NCBI GenBank assembly: GCA_041398905.1
Contig: JAWKTV010000001.1
Span: 186,001-250,000 of the forward strand
Direction: 5' to 3'
Source: JAWKTV01 sp041398905
Lineage (GTDB): Bacteria > Planctomycetota > Planctomycetia > Planctomycetales > Planctomycetaceae
Length of the DNA stretch: 64,000 nt
Shown here: positions 16,617-27,654 of the stretch, in pieces
How the letters are laid out: every line of letters starts with the position of its first letter
How positions within the stretch are numbered: position 1 is the stretch's first letter
Position numbers and translations under genes: made by a program
The notes under the pieces: generated by a model
The model's database searches: none
What the model saw: the letters and a program-made list of their open reading frames with translations, nothing else
Told to the model about the DNA's origin: nothing

Positions 16617-17540
16617 ATGACGCAACACGCACGGCAAATTGCTCCGTCCAGCCCATCGTCACCAAGTCGCCGTCGCTGGCTGCAGGCGACGGCCGGCCTC
16701 GCGGGTGGTGTCGCGCTCGCTCCCTTCGCCGCCGGTGCCGATGACGTCGGAGCGGTGGCGAAGAATGGTCGAATCAACCAGTCGCTGGTGAACTGGTGTT
16801 ACCGCGATCACTTCGCCGACTTCGATGCGTTCTGCGCCGCCGCCGTCAAGCTGGGGTGCAAGAGCATCGAACTCTGCGACCCCAGCGACTGGCCGACGCT
16901 GAAGAAGCATGGCCTCACCTGTGCGATCTCCGGCAGCCACGGCTTCCCGACCGGCTTCAACAATCCGGACCAGTGGGAGGAGTGCACCGCGAAGATTCGC
17001 GAACGAATCGCCGCCTGCAAGGAGTTCGGCGTCAAGAGCATCATTACCTTCACCGGGATGGCGAACGGCATCTCGAAGGAAGAGGGAGCCGACAACTTCG
17101 TCAAGGGGATCAAGCCGATCGTCGGCGAAGCGGAGAAAGCGGGCGTGGTGCTCTGCCTCGAAATGCTCAACACCCGCGACGACACGCACAAGATGAAAGG
17201 GCACCCCGGCTATCAGGGGGACGACACTGAATACTGCATCGACCTCTGCAAGCGGGTCGGCTCGCCGAACCTCAAACTGCTCTTCGACATCTACCATGTG
17301 CAGATCATGAACGGCGACGTCATTCGCCGCATCCATCAGCACAAGGACTACCTCGGTCACATTCACACTGCGGGTAATCCCGGCCGCGGCGAACTCGATG
17401 CGAAGCAGGAGATCAACTACCCGGCCGTGATGCAGGCGCTGCTCGACGTTGGTTACACCGGCTATGTCGGACAAGAGTTCATCCCCACCCGCGATGCGTG
17501 GGAGGGCCTCACCGAAGCGGTCGCCGCTTGCGACGTTTGA
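16617..17540 (+). CDS. TAT-exported hydroxypyruvate-isomerase-like TIM-barrel protein
   Basis: A 307-residue xylose-isomerase-like TIM barrel. The ATG at 16617 is chosen because it gives a twin-arginine signal peptide (SRRRWLQATAGLAGGVALAP), implying export after folding with its metal. The barrel carries hydroxypyruvate-isomerase-type features: SLVNWCYRD start, SIELCDPSDW, LCLEMLNTRDD (metal Glu), LLFDIYHVQIMNGD, HIHTAGNPGRGELD and YVGQEFIPTRD. Planctomycetes have many secreted members with unknown sugar substrates. It stands alone and converges on the rluA-type gene. Confidence 0.88.
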   Translation: MTQHARQIAPSSPSSPSRRRWLQATAGLAGGVALAPFAAGADDVGAVAKNGRINQSLVNWCYRDHFADFDAFCAAAVKLGCKSIELCDPSDWPTLKKHGLTCAISGSHGFPTGFNNPDQWEECTAKIRERIAACKEFGVKSIITFTGMANGISKEEGADNFVKGIKPIVGEAEKAGVVLCLEMLNTRDDTHKMKGHPGYQGDDTEYCIDLCKRVGSPNLKLLFDIYHVQIMNGDVIRRIHQHKDYLGHIHTAGNPGRGELDAKQEINYPAVMQALLDVGYTGYVGQEFIPTRDAWEGLTEAVAACDV

Positions 17541-17616
17541 GGAGCGTCATCGCCCGCTGGTCAGCTCTTACGCCCCGGGCCGCGCGAGTGCACGTCCCGG
17601 GGGCGATCGCTCGCAA

Positions 17617-18723
17617 TCACCTGAGCGCGGACGCGATCGGAGTCTCCGGGACCGCAGCCTCACCCTGCGGCAGCAGCTCCCGCAAATCCGCCGGCAAGGG
17701 TGATTCGAACGTCATCCACAGGTCGGTCACGGGATGTGCGAACTCGAGACGCGCCGCATGCAGCGCGTGCCGACCGCGCTCTGATTCGTCGTCCACGTCG
17801 GGTGAGGCTCCCGCCATCACCGGCTCATCGACCAACCCGCTCCGCTCCGCGCGGACCTGTGATCGAGGGCTCCGCACGGCACCGTGCGGGAGGTAGAACT
17901 CGTCCCCGATCAGCGGGTGGCCAATGTGCGCGAAGTGGACACGAATCTGGTGGTTCCGCCCGGTCTGCGGTTTCGCCTCGACCAGCGTGCGGTCGGCGCA
18001 ACGACGGAGGACGCGGTAGCGCGTGACGGCCGCCTTCCGCTCCAGCGCGTCCGCGCGGGCCGACATCAGGATGCTGCGTCCGTGTCCCATTCGGCCGATC
18101 GCCGCGTCGATCACGCCCGCATCCGCCGTTAGCCGCCCTTCAACGATCGCGTGATATGTCTTGGCGACGCGGCCCTGCTCGAACGCGGTCGACAACGCCG
18201 CGTGCGCCCCGTGCGTCAACGCCACCGCCATCAGTCCGCTGGTCTGTCGATCGAGCCGATGTACGATCCCCGCCCGCAACAGCCCCCGCACCGGCGTGCG
18301 CGCGTCCAGCCAGGGCTGCAGTACGTTCGTCAGTGCCTCCAACTGGTACTCGCCCGTCGGATGCGCGATGAGCCCCGGCGGCTTGTCCACCACCAGCAGC
18401 CAGGGATCGGCATACACGATCGGCACGTCGATCGGCACCGAAGGATGCAGCTTGTCCGGCGGCTCGATCAACTGCACCGTGATTCGCTGGCCAGCCATCA
18501 CACGATACGCCGAGTCGACGGGCCCTCCGTCGATCCGCACCCCGCCCGCCCTCACGATCCTCGCCAGCCGCCACGACGTGTAGTTCCGCAGGTGCTTCGC
18601 GAGAAACGAATCGATTCGAATGCCCCGCAGGTCGCGCTCAACGGTCAGATCGATGGTCGGAGGGCTGGACACGTTCGCTGACACGAAAGAAGGTTCGTTC
18701 CCGTTACCGACCGTCTCTGACAC
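17617..18723 (-). CDS. RluA-family pseudouridine synthase
   Basis: An RNA-modifying enzyme that isomerises uridine to pseudouridine in rRNA or tRNA. An N-terminal S4 RNA-binding domain (RIDSFLAKHL ... GGVRIDG) is followed by the catalytic domain with VVDKPPGLIAHP, the active-site IVHRLDRQTSG (Asp) and PQTGRNHQIRVHFAHIGHPLIGD. The GTG at 18723 (VSETVGNG...) is proposed; the frame stays open upstream to 18963, but that part is low-complexity Arg/Gly/Val with no family match. Between LIGDEFYLPHG and HALHAARLEF lies a ~45-residue insertion of charged sequence. Divergent from leuS. Target site (RluD, RluC or TruC type) not decided. Confidence 0.9.
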   Translation of the reverse strand: MSETVGNGNEPSFVSANVSSPPTIDLTVERDLRGIRIDSFLAKHLRNYTSWRLARIVRAGGVRIDGGPVDSAYRVMAGQRITVQLIEPPDKLHPSVPIDVPIVYADPWLLVVDKPPGLIAHPTGEYQLEALTNVLQPWLDARTPVRGLLRAGIVHRLDRQTSGLMAVALTHGAHAALSTAFEQGRVAKTYHAIVEGRLTADAGVIDAAIGRMGHGRSILMSARADALERKAAVTRYRVLRRCADRTLVEAKPQTGRNHQIRVHFAHIGHPLIGDEFYLPHGAVRSPRSQVRAERSGLVDEPVMAGASPDVDDESERGRHALHAARLEFAHPVTDLWMTFESPLPADLRELLPQGEAAVPETPIASALR

Positions 18724-19103
18724 CGCGTCGCCATCTCCGGCGATGGCAACCTGCGGCACGTCCGGACGCCCGCCAACACCAACCACCCCAAGACACCCTG
18801 CACCCCGGACTCGCCGCCGTTCGCGAGCCGAGCGATGCTTCCGCGACACGCAAACCTCGGACATCCTACCCGAATCCTCAACAAGTTCGACGAACCACCG
18901 GCCACCAGCCGAACATTGCTTCGCGAGCAATTGTCCAACCGTCCTGACAAGCCCCGGCCCCACCCTACTGACGATGAGGCGATTGGCGTGCGTCAGCGGA
19001 GATTCTTACACTCCATGCTTGCGCTGGACCCGGCCTCGCCAAGGCCGGGTTTTATGTGCCGCACTCCCGCTTTCGACTCTGGACACTCAACTCTCAACTC
19101 TCG
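18724..19103. other. Divergent region between rluA-type gene and leuS
   Basis: About 380 bases that must hold the promoters of both genes. The right end is the leuS leader (separate entry). Nothing else was recognised, and the frame open on the minus strand here is judged non-coding. Confidence 0.45.
19029..19103 (+). promoter_or_regulatory. leuS leader: GC hairpin plus CT-rich motif, shared with proS
   Basis: The 75 bases before leuS start with a hairpin (stem CCCGGCC/GGCCGGG, loop TCGCCAA, 19029-19049) followed by TTTT, so it can act as an intrinsic terminator in the leuS direction. The upstream gene runs the other way, so such a terminator would affect only leuS, like an attenuator. From 19075 the leader reads GACTCTkGACACTCrACTCT. 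The proS leader (59873-59947, minus strand) has the same hairpin (19 of 21 identical) and the same CT motif (19 of 22) at the same distances from its ATG. The similarity is seen directly; regulation is inferred. Confidence 0.6.
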
Positions 19104-21959
<2,856 letters not shown>

Positions 21960-21993
21960 CGCCGGGTTTTCAGTCGTCCGTCGCCGTGGAGCA

Positions 21994-22067
21994 GGCCGCC
22001 GGCCTGCTTGAATCCGGATCATCGAATACTGGTTTCCACAATGCATGAGGCAGGCCAGCGGCCTACC
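21994..22067 (+). terminator. Two GC hairpins between leuS and ilvD
   Basis: Downstream of the leuS stop lies a hairpin with arms AGCAGGCCG/CGGCCTGCT at about 21994-22012. A second, imperfect one lies at 22049-22067 (GGCAGGCC, AGC, GGCCTACC). Neither has a good T-run. The second sits about 70 bases before the ilvD ATG and is followed by a pyrimidine-rich leader, weakly echoing the leuS/proS leaders. Role uncertain. Confidence 0.35.
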
Positions 22068-22117
22068 CCACGTCACCCCCTATCTCCTCAATCCTGTCTA
22101 CTCACTCCTTCCTTCCC

Positions 22118-23802
22118 ATGCTCAACAAGTACTCCTCCCGCATTACCCAGCCCGCGTCTCAAGGTGCCTCGCAGGCGATGCTGTACGCCACCGGCATGTC
22201 CGACGACGACATGAACAAGGCCCAGGTCGGCATCGGTTCGATGTGGTACGACGGCAACTCGTGCAACATGCACCTGCTGGACCTCGCGACCAAGGTGAAG
22301 GAGGGGGTCGAGCAGGCCGGCATGGTCGGCATGCGGTTCAACACCATCGGCGTCTCGGACGGTATCTCGATGGGGACCGACGGCATGTCGTTCTCGCTGC
22401 AGTCGCGCGACCTGATTGCCGACTCGATCGAAACGATCATGGGAGCCCAGTGGTACGATGGGCTGATCGCGCTGCCCGGCTGCGATAAGAACATGCCCGG
22501 CTGCATCATCGCGATGGGCCGGCTCAATCGGCCGTCGATCATGGTCTACGGCGGCACCATCCGGGCGGGCTGCTCGAAGATGCTGGAAGGGGTCGCGGGC
22601 GTGACGGCCGACAAGCTGGACATCGTCTCGGCCTTCCAGTCTTACGGCCAGAAGATCACCGGCAAGATCACCGAGGAGCAGCGGAAGGAGATCGTGCGCA
22701 AGAGCTGCCCCGGCGCGGGAGCCTGCGGCGGGATGTACACGGCGAATACCATGGCGACGGCGATCGAAGCGCTCGGCATGTCGCTCCCGTATTCGGCCAG
22801 CATTCCGGCGGAAGCTCCGGAAAAGCTGGATGAGTGCCTCAGAGCCGGTGCAGCGATCAAGACGCTGCTGGAACTGGACCTCAAGCCGCGGGACATCATG
22901 ACGCGGGCCGCCTTCGAGAACGCGATGGTCACGGTCATCGCGCTCGGCGGGTCGACGAACGCGGTGCTGCACCTGCTGGCGATGGCCCGCAGCGTCGGCA
23001 TCGAGCTCTCACTCGATGACTTCCAGAAGGTCTCTGATCGCATCCCGCTGCTGGCCGACTTTAAGCCGAGCGGCAAGTTCGTGCAGGAAGACCTGCACTC
23101 GATTGGGGGCACGCCGGCGGTGATGAAGTACCTGCTCGAACAGGGCTTCATGAATGGTGACTGCCTGACGTGCACGGGCAAGACACTGGCCGAGAACCTC
23201 GCCGAGCTGCCGGGCCTGAAGGAGGGGCAGCAGATCGTGCATGACGTCTCGAACCCGATCAAAGAGACCGGGCATATCCGCATCCTCCGCGGCAACGTCG
23301 CGCCGGAAGGTGCCGTCGCGAAAATCACCGGCAAGGAAGGACTGGTGTTCAAAGGCCCGGCGCTCTGCTTCGACAGCGAAGAGGCGATGCTGAAGGGGCT
23401 GGAGGACGGCAAGATCAAAGGGGGCGAAGTGATCGTGATTCGGTTTGAAGGCCCGAAGGGCGGGCCGGGCATGCCGGAGATGCTCACTCCGACTTCCGCG
23501 CTCATGGGAGCCGGGCTGGGTGACAAGGTCGCCCTCATCACCGACGGCCGGTTCTCCGGGGGCAGCCACGGCTTCATCATCGGCCACGTCACGCCGGAGG
23601 CGCAGGAAGGTGGCCCGATCGCGCTCCTGCAGGATGGCGACACCATCACCATCGACGCGGAGGCCAACGAGATCAATGTCGATGTGACGGTGGACGAGAT
23701 GAACCACCGCAGCGACGCCTTCACGCCGCCCCCTATAAGTTCAACCGGGGTACGCTCTACAAGTACATCAAGACCGTGAAGAGCGCAGCGAGGGCTGCGT
23801 GA
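22118..23802 (+). CDS. ilvD: Dihydroxy-acid dehydratase, one frameshift near the end
   Basis: An iron-sulfur dehydratase that makes 2-keto-isovalerate and 2-keto-3-methylvalerate for valine, isoleucine and leucine synthesis. Cluster and metal motifs GCDKNMPGC and CPGAGACGGMYTANTM are present, as are GGSTNAVLHL and DGRFSGGSHGFIIGH. The uninterrupted frame runs only to 23779 with a foreign tail. The conserved C-terminus (YKFNRGTLYKYIKTVKSA) continues one frame over and stops at 23802. The break is in the C-run at about 23733, where one C appears to be missing (length 3n+2). This is almost certainly a sequencing indel, because the pathway is central. Follows leuS. Confidence 0.94.
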
Positions 23803-23940
23803 CCGACGAATAGCCGCGATCGCACCGCCTCGACAGCGTTCGCGGCAACGTTGATCGCTTCCGCCGCCACCGCCCGATCGGAAGCACGACAGCACCGCTC
23901 CCGGCGGGTCACGAGTTGGCGGGGCGGATGGCCGAAAGCT

Positions 23941-23979
23941 GAGCGGCCGTGCCTGAGGGTCTATCAGACACGGCCGCTC
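23941..23979. terminator. Bidirectional hairpin between ilvD and the lipoprotein gene
   Basis: A perfect 11-bp stem (GAGCGGCCGTG at 23941-23951 and its complement at 23969-23979) around a 17-base loop, located between two convergent genes. It has no long T-run on either side. Probably a shared transcription end. Confidence 0.55.
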
Positions 23980-24047
23980 GTCGTGATGCCGCTGAAGTTC
24001 GTCGAACCGCATGGTCCAGACGAACGCATGGTCACTGCGATCTCGGG

Positions 24048-24506
24048 TTACTCAGCGCTGACGTCGATATCGACGGTGTTCGCTTCGGCCTTGACCTCGA
24101 CCTTCTTGGGTGAAGTGTCCGCGTTCTGCCACTTCTCGGGGATGACCGAGTCATCGACTTCCGGCGGCTTGCCGCCGGCGGAGTAGGCGGCTTCCGAAGT
24201 TGTGGACGTGGACATGCTGAGGGTGATCACGTAGCTGCCGGGCATCGCCCCTTCTTCCCCGGTGTGCCGCTTGAGGACGTACATCCCTTCCGCATCGGTG
24301 ACTCCGGCCGAGGGCAGTCCCGTGTCGCCCGCAGGCACGAAGTTCACCTGGACGCCAGCGAGGGGAGTGGTGCCGTTGGTCACCTTGCCCTTCACTTCAT
24401 AGACGGTCGGTGCATCGCCACCACCGCCACCGCAGCCGCTCGCCACCAGCGCGAGGCCGACGATCAAGGCCGCCGAGGGTCGAATCAAAACGTTGACGAA
24501 TCGCAT
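24048..24506 (-). CDS. Small carboxypeptidase-regulatory-like lipoprotein
   Basis: A 152-residue secreted lipoprotein. The ATG at 24506 is chosen because it starts a signal peptide with a lipobox (LALVASGC, Cys about residue 23), followed by a Gly run. The mature part is a single transthyretin/carboxypeptidase-regulatory-like beta-sandwich: YEVKGKVTNGTTPLAGVQVNFVP, then VTDAEGMYVLKRH. Proteins of this type are found next to DUF1559 genes in many planctomycetes, and a DUF1559 gene lies 2 kb away here. Function unknown; probably a cell-surface structural or binding protein. Confidence 0.82.
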   Translation of the reverse strand: MRFVNVLIRPSAALIVGLALVASGCGGGGGDAPTVYEVKGKVTNGTTPLAGVQVNFVPAGDTGLPSAGVTDAEGMYVLKRHTGEEGAMPGSYVITLSMSTSTTSEAAYSAGGKPPEVDDSVIPEKWQNADTSPKKVEVKAEANTVDIDVSAE

Positions 24507-24749
24507 TGAATTACTCCAGAGTGCAATGGGGCATGCTTGTGCCCAACCAGGAAAGCGCGGACCGGGCTGACGTGAACTGTTCGACGCCGGACCGAAGGAA
24601 CCCGTCCGCCTCGGCGGCATTCACGCCCGGCTGGGAAGAATCGACCCGTCTCGAGCAAGTCTCCCAAGACACCCGCCCAAGCAGGTCAGCTTATACGCCG
24701 AAACTGAGCCTGTCGAGGATTGCGCACACGTGGAGGGGGGCGTCCGGCG

Positions 24750-25997
24750 TCAATTCGCGGCTTGCGTCGACTCGGGCTGCATCTGCTCGTCGTTTCCGAC
24801 ACGAAACTGCACGGCCTCCGCGATCTCGGCCGCGCCGACATCGCGGGCGAGCCTACCGATCCGGCGGAGCAGATCGGTGGGGAGATCTGACGTGTTGGGA
24901 CGTTCGAGGAGACTGCGTTCGAGATCCTTGCCTTCCAGTGCGACGACCGCGAGTTTTTCAGCCTCTTCGGCGCGGCCGGTTCGCCGCAGCAACTGGGCGA
25001 GTTCGTGCCTGGCTCGCCAGTCGAACGGATCGAGTTTCAGGGCGGTCTGGTACGCGACTTCTGCCTCCGCCAGTTCGTTAGTGCCGCGAAGGTACCACCC
25101 TTGCGAACGCCAGAAGCGGGGGTCTTGCTGGATCGCCTCCGAAGGCGATTGCAACAGTGTTTCCACCGATGACAAGTCCCCCAGATCGATCGCCCGTTCG
25201 AGATCGAAGGCGATGATTTCGATGTTGTGGGGATACAGCTCCCGGCACTGTTCGATCAACTTCAGGCTGCCGGGCTTGAATTCGCCGTCACCGTAGTAGC
25301 GGAGGTCGATGTCCTTGGGGGCGTCGGCGAGTGCGCACGCCTGGGCGACCTTCAAGGTTTCGTCGGTCGAATGCGTGCGCAGCCAGCCGGAGACGATGGG
25401 AAACGAATCGGAGAACCGCAGTTCCTGCCGCAGCAGGAGGTAGACGTATGCATCCGGAGGTTCGGCGCGGTGCCGAATCGCATCCCGCACCTGAGCCCCG
25501 AGCTTTTGTCGCTGGAGACTCAGGGCGTAAAAGTACATCAGCTTGCGTCGCGGGGCGTTGGAGCGCGGCTCGATGGCGATCATTCGCAGCCAGGTTTGTT
25601 CCGCCGCGAGTGGGGCGTTGAGACCGGCGAACTGGACCTCGGCCGCGAGCGCGAGGAGCGTGAGCGCGTCGGGATCACTGTCGGGGATCTGGAGCAGGTA
25701 ATCCGCCGTGCGGTCAAGCGCCTGTTGTCGCCGGGCCGCCTCGGCGAGATGGGCGAGTATTCGCGTATTGTCGGGATCGTGGTCGCGCCACCGCAAGCCG
25801 AGCTGCTCGGCCAGCTCCCAGTCTTCGGCCTCCAGGGCGGCGAGGCAGGCCTGTTGGAGTGTCTCGGTGGTGCGCCGCTGCCATATGCGGTAGCCCCACC
25901 AGCCGGCGACGAGGAGCAGGAGCAGTGCGACACCCTTCACCAAAATCGGGGGCGGAAACGCGATTCGCTCATCGACGGTGGGGGAGGGGTCGATCAT
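24750..25997 (-). CDS. Membrane-anchored TPR protein
   Basis: A 415-residue protein. A short cytoplasmic lead of about 18 residues is followed by one membrane helix (LVKGVALLLLLVAGWWGY, residues 19-36) and then helical repeats of TPR type to the end, the clearest being EVAYQTALKLDPFDWRARHE and LAQLLRRTGRAEEAEKLAV. The remaining repeats are degenerate. No catalytic motif. The repeats probably face the periplasm and scaffold other proteins. It lies upstream of, and on the same strand as, the small lipoprotein, and is divergent from the DUF1559 gene with a shared ~490-base upstream region. Confidence 0.82.
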   Translation of the reverse strand: MIDPSPTVDERIAFPPPILVKGVALLLLLVAGWWGYRIWQRRTTETLQQACLAALEAEDWELAEQLGLRWRDHDPDNTRILAHLAEAARRQQALDRTADYLLQIPDSDPDALTLLALAAEVQFAGLNAPLAAEQTWLRMIAIEPRSNAPRRKLMYFYALSLQRQKLGAQVRDAIRHRAEPPDAYVYLLLRQELRFSDSFPIVSGWLRTHSTDETLKVAQACALADAPKDIDLRYYGDGEFKPGSLKLIEQCRELYPHNIEIIAFDLERAIDLGDLSSVETLLQSPSEAIQQDPRFWRSQGWYLRGTNELAEAEVAYQTALKLDPFDWRARHELAQLLRRTGRAEEAEKLAVVALEGKDLERSLLERPNTSDLPTDLLRRIGRLARDVGAAEIAEAVQFRVGNDEQMQPESTQAAN

Positions 25998-26487
25998 GTG
26001 TTATTACAGAGTCCTGCCCGAGCGGCGGTAGCGCACGCCCATGCACCACCCAAGGGTGGATCATTGAAACGAGTGATCAGACGTCGGCCCGGGAGATCCC
26101 CAAAGCGATCGCTGGTTGAACGCCCGCGTGAACCGGTGCTTCGCGGCAAGGTGGCCGGAGATGGGATTTGACTTTTTTCGCGACGAGCAGGCCGCCTCGG
26201 GAAAGTGGCCTATCTCCCCCAATCTTCCAAGCGTGTACGGGCAAACCTCCCTGGTGAGCCGCTCTCCAGAGCGCGGACAAGTTGACAAGTGATTCTTTAT
26301 TTGTTTATTCTTTGCCAAGGAAGTCTGGATTTCTGGCATTTTCGGCAGGTCGATCGGTCTCGATTGACGTTCCAGATAATACCGCAACATGCAGGGGGGG
26401 GAAGTCTGCCCTCCCCTGAGAACCCGAGTTCACGCATCGAGCGGGGATGACGGTTCAATTCTTCTCACTACTTGTACGGAGCGTTCT
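25998..26487. other. Divergent region upstream of the DUF1559 gene
   Basis: About 490 bases containing one of the few AT-rich patches in the window (about 26280-26330). The DUF1559 promoter lies in it (separate entry). No small gene was accepted. Confidence 0.5.
26282..26311 (+). promoter_or_regulatory. Sigma-70-type promoter for the DUF1559 gene
   Basis: TTGACA (26282-26287) and TATTCT (26306-26311) with an 18-base, T-rich spacer. It predicts a 5' untranslated region of about 165 bases before the ATG at 26488. The -35 box is a perfect consensus, unusual in this GC-rich DNA, and fits an abundantly made pilin-like protein. Confidence 0.55.
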
Positions 26488-27557
26488 ATGCGTCGGCTAA
26501 TGCATCAGGTTCGAAATCGTTGGAGCGGGTTCACGCTCATCGAGTTGCTGGTGGTGATCGCGATTATCGCGATTCTGGTGGCCCTGCTGCTGCCTGCGGT
26601 ACAGCAGGTGCGTGAAGCCGCCCGCAAGAGTCAGTGCCAGGATCACCTGCACAACATCGGCGTGGCGATCATGGACTACGAAGTCACGCACAAGACGTTG
26701 CCGCTGAACTACGACTGCTCACGTGCTCCGGGCCAGCAGGGTGCGGCCATTTCGTGGATTTACATGACGCTTCCGTTCATGGAGCAGAAGCCGCTGTACG
26801 ACTCGATCAACCTCAACAACTGGCCGAGCGATCCGAACGGCGGCGGTCGTGGTCTGACGATTCCGGCCAACGATCTGGCGTTCAAGAACCCGATCTCGGT
26901 CATGATGTGCCCGAGCAATCCGCAGGCTCCCGTTGTTCCGCAGTCGGATGCCGGCAGTGACGGCTCGGCCGTGACCTACGATATCGGCGGCTGGAACGGC
27001 AACGGCCGCTATGTCGCCCACGCCCGAACCGACTACTCCGGCAACATGGGTTACCTGTGGACCGGCTGGAAAGATTGCGGCAACGGTCTGGGTGGTCGCA
27101 ACGGCGCTCGTGGGTTGACCCGGGTCGGCACATCCGGCATCGCGAAGTGGTCCGCCACAACGACGGAACCCCCGGCGGTGTGCAGTGGGGTACCGGTGGT
27201 GCGTTCTGGTGGTGGGGTGCGACGACCGTGGCCGATTTCACGGATGGCCTCTCCAACACCGTCGTGGTGTTCGAGAATCACCACTGGCGCGATGGTCCGC
27301 AGTTCCCTGGCGCGATCAACAAGGCTTATGCCTGGTCGAGCCCGATCGGCGCGATTGATGCTGTTCACGGCCCGATCAACGACGGAACCGGCGGAGATGA
27401 TGATACTCGCTGCAGCACCTGGAGCAGCACGCACCCGGGCGGTGCCCAGGCGGTTGCCGGTGATGCGAAGGTCTTCTTCGCCAGCGAGAACCTCGACCTG
27501 GGTGTGATGCGCGGCATCCTGACCCGTGGCGGTAGCGAGTCGGCTCCGCTGCCGTAA
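26488..27557 (+). CDS. DUF1559 prepilin-like protein, one frameshift
   Basis: A type II secretion/pilin-like protein of the DUF1559 family, which is greatly expanded in planctomycetes. The ATG at 26488 gives the class III signal GFTLIELLVVIAIIAILVAL, followed by LPAVQQVREAARKSQC, exactly the family's N-terminus. The N-terminal methylation helix would anchor the protein in the membrane or a filament. The first frame fails at about 27100-27185. The next frame continues with FTDGLSNTVVVFENHHW and ends in the family's SSTHPGGAQ (His-x-Gly-Gly) motif region and the stop at 27557. The length is 3n+2, so one base is missing. A strong terminator follows. The corrected protein is about 356 residues. 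Confidence 0.9.
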
Positions 27558-27585
27558 GCCCTCCGCATCGCTGTCATGAGCGTTT

Positions 27586-27627
27586 GTCCCTCGGCCCGAC
27601 TCCGCGTCGGCCGAGGGACTTTGTTTA
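27586..27627 (+). terminator. Intrinsic terminator after the DUF1559 gene
   Basis: A perfect 11-bp stem (GTCCCTCGGCC and its complement, 27586-27596 and 27609-27619), 12-base loop and TTTGTTTAGG tail. The best terminator in the window. It separates the pilin-like gene from the CRTAC1 gene. Confidence 0.85.
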
Positions 27628-27654
27628 GGTTCGCCATCTTTTTCCTGATTGGCC

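Noticed and set aside
19015..19100. Possible leader peptide starting MLALDP before leuS
   Set aside because: Only two early Leu codons, no ribosome site, and the frame runs past the leuS start. The hairpin-based leader is better supported.
26061..26390. 109-codon minus-strand frame in the DUF1559 upstream region
   Set aside because: Covers the AT-rich promoter patch and has no family features; better explained as regulatory DNA.
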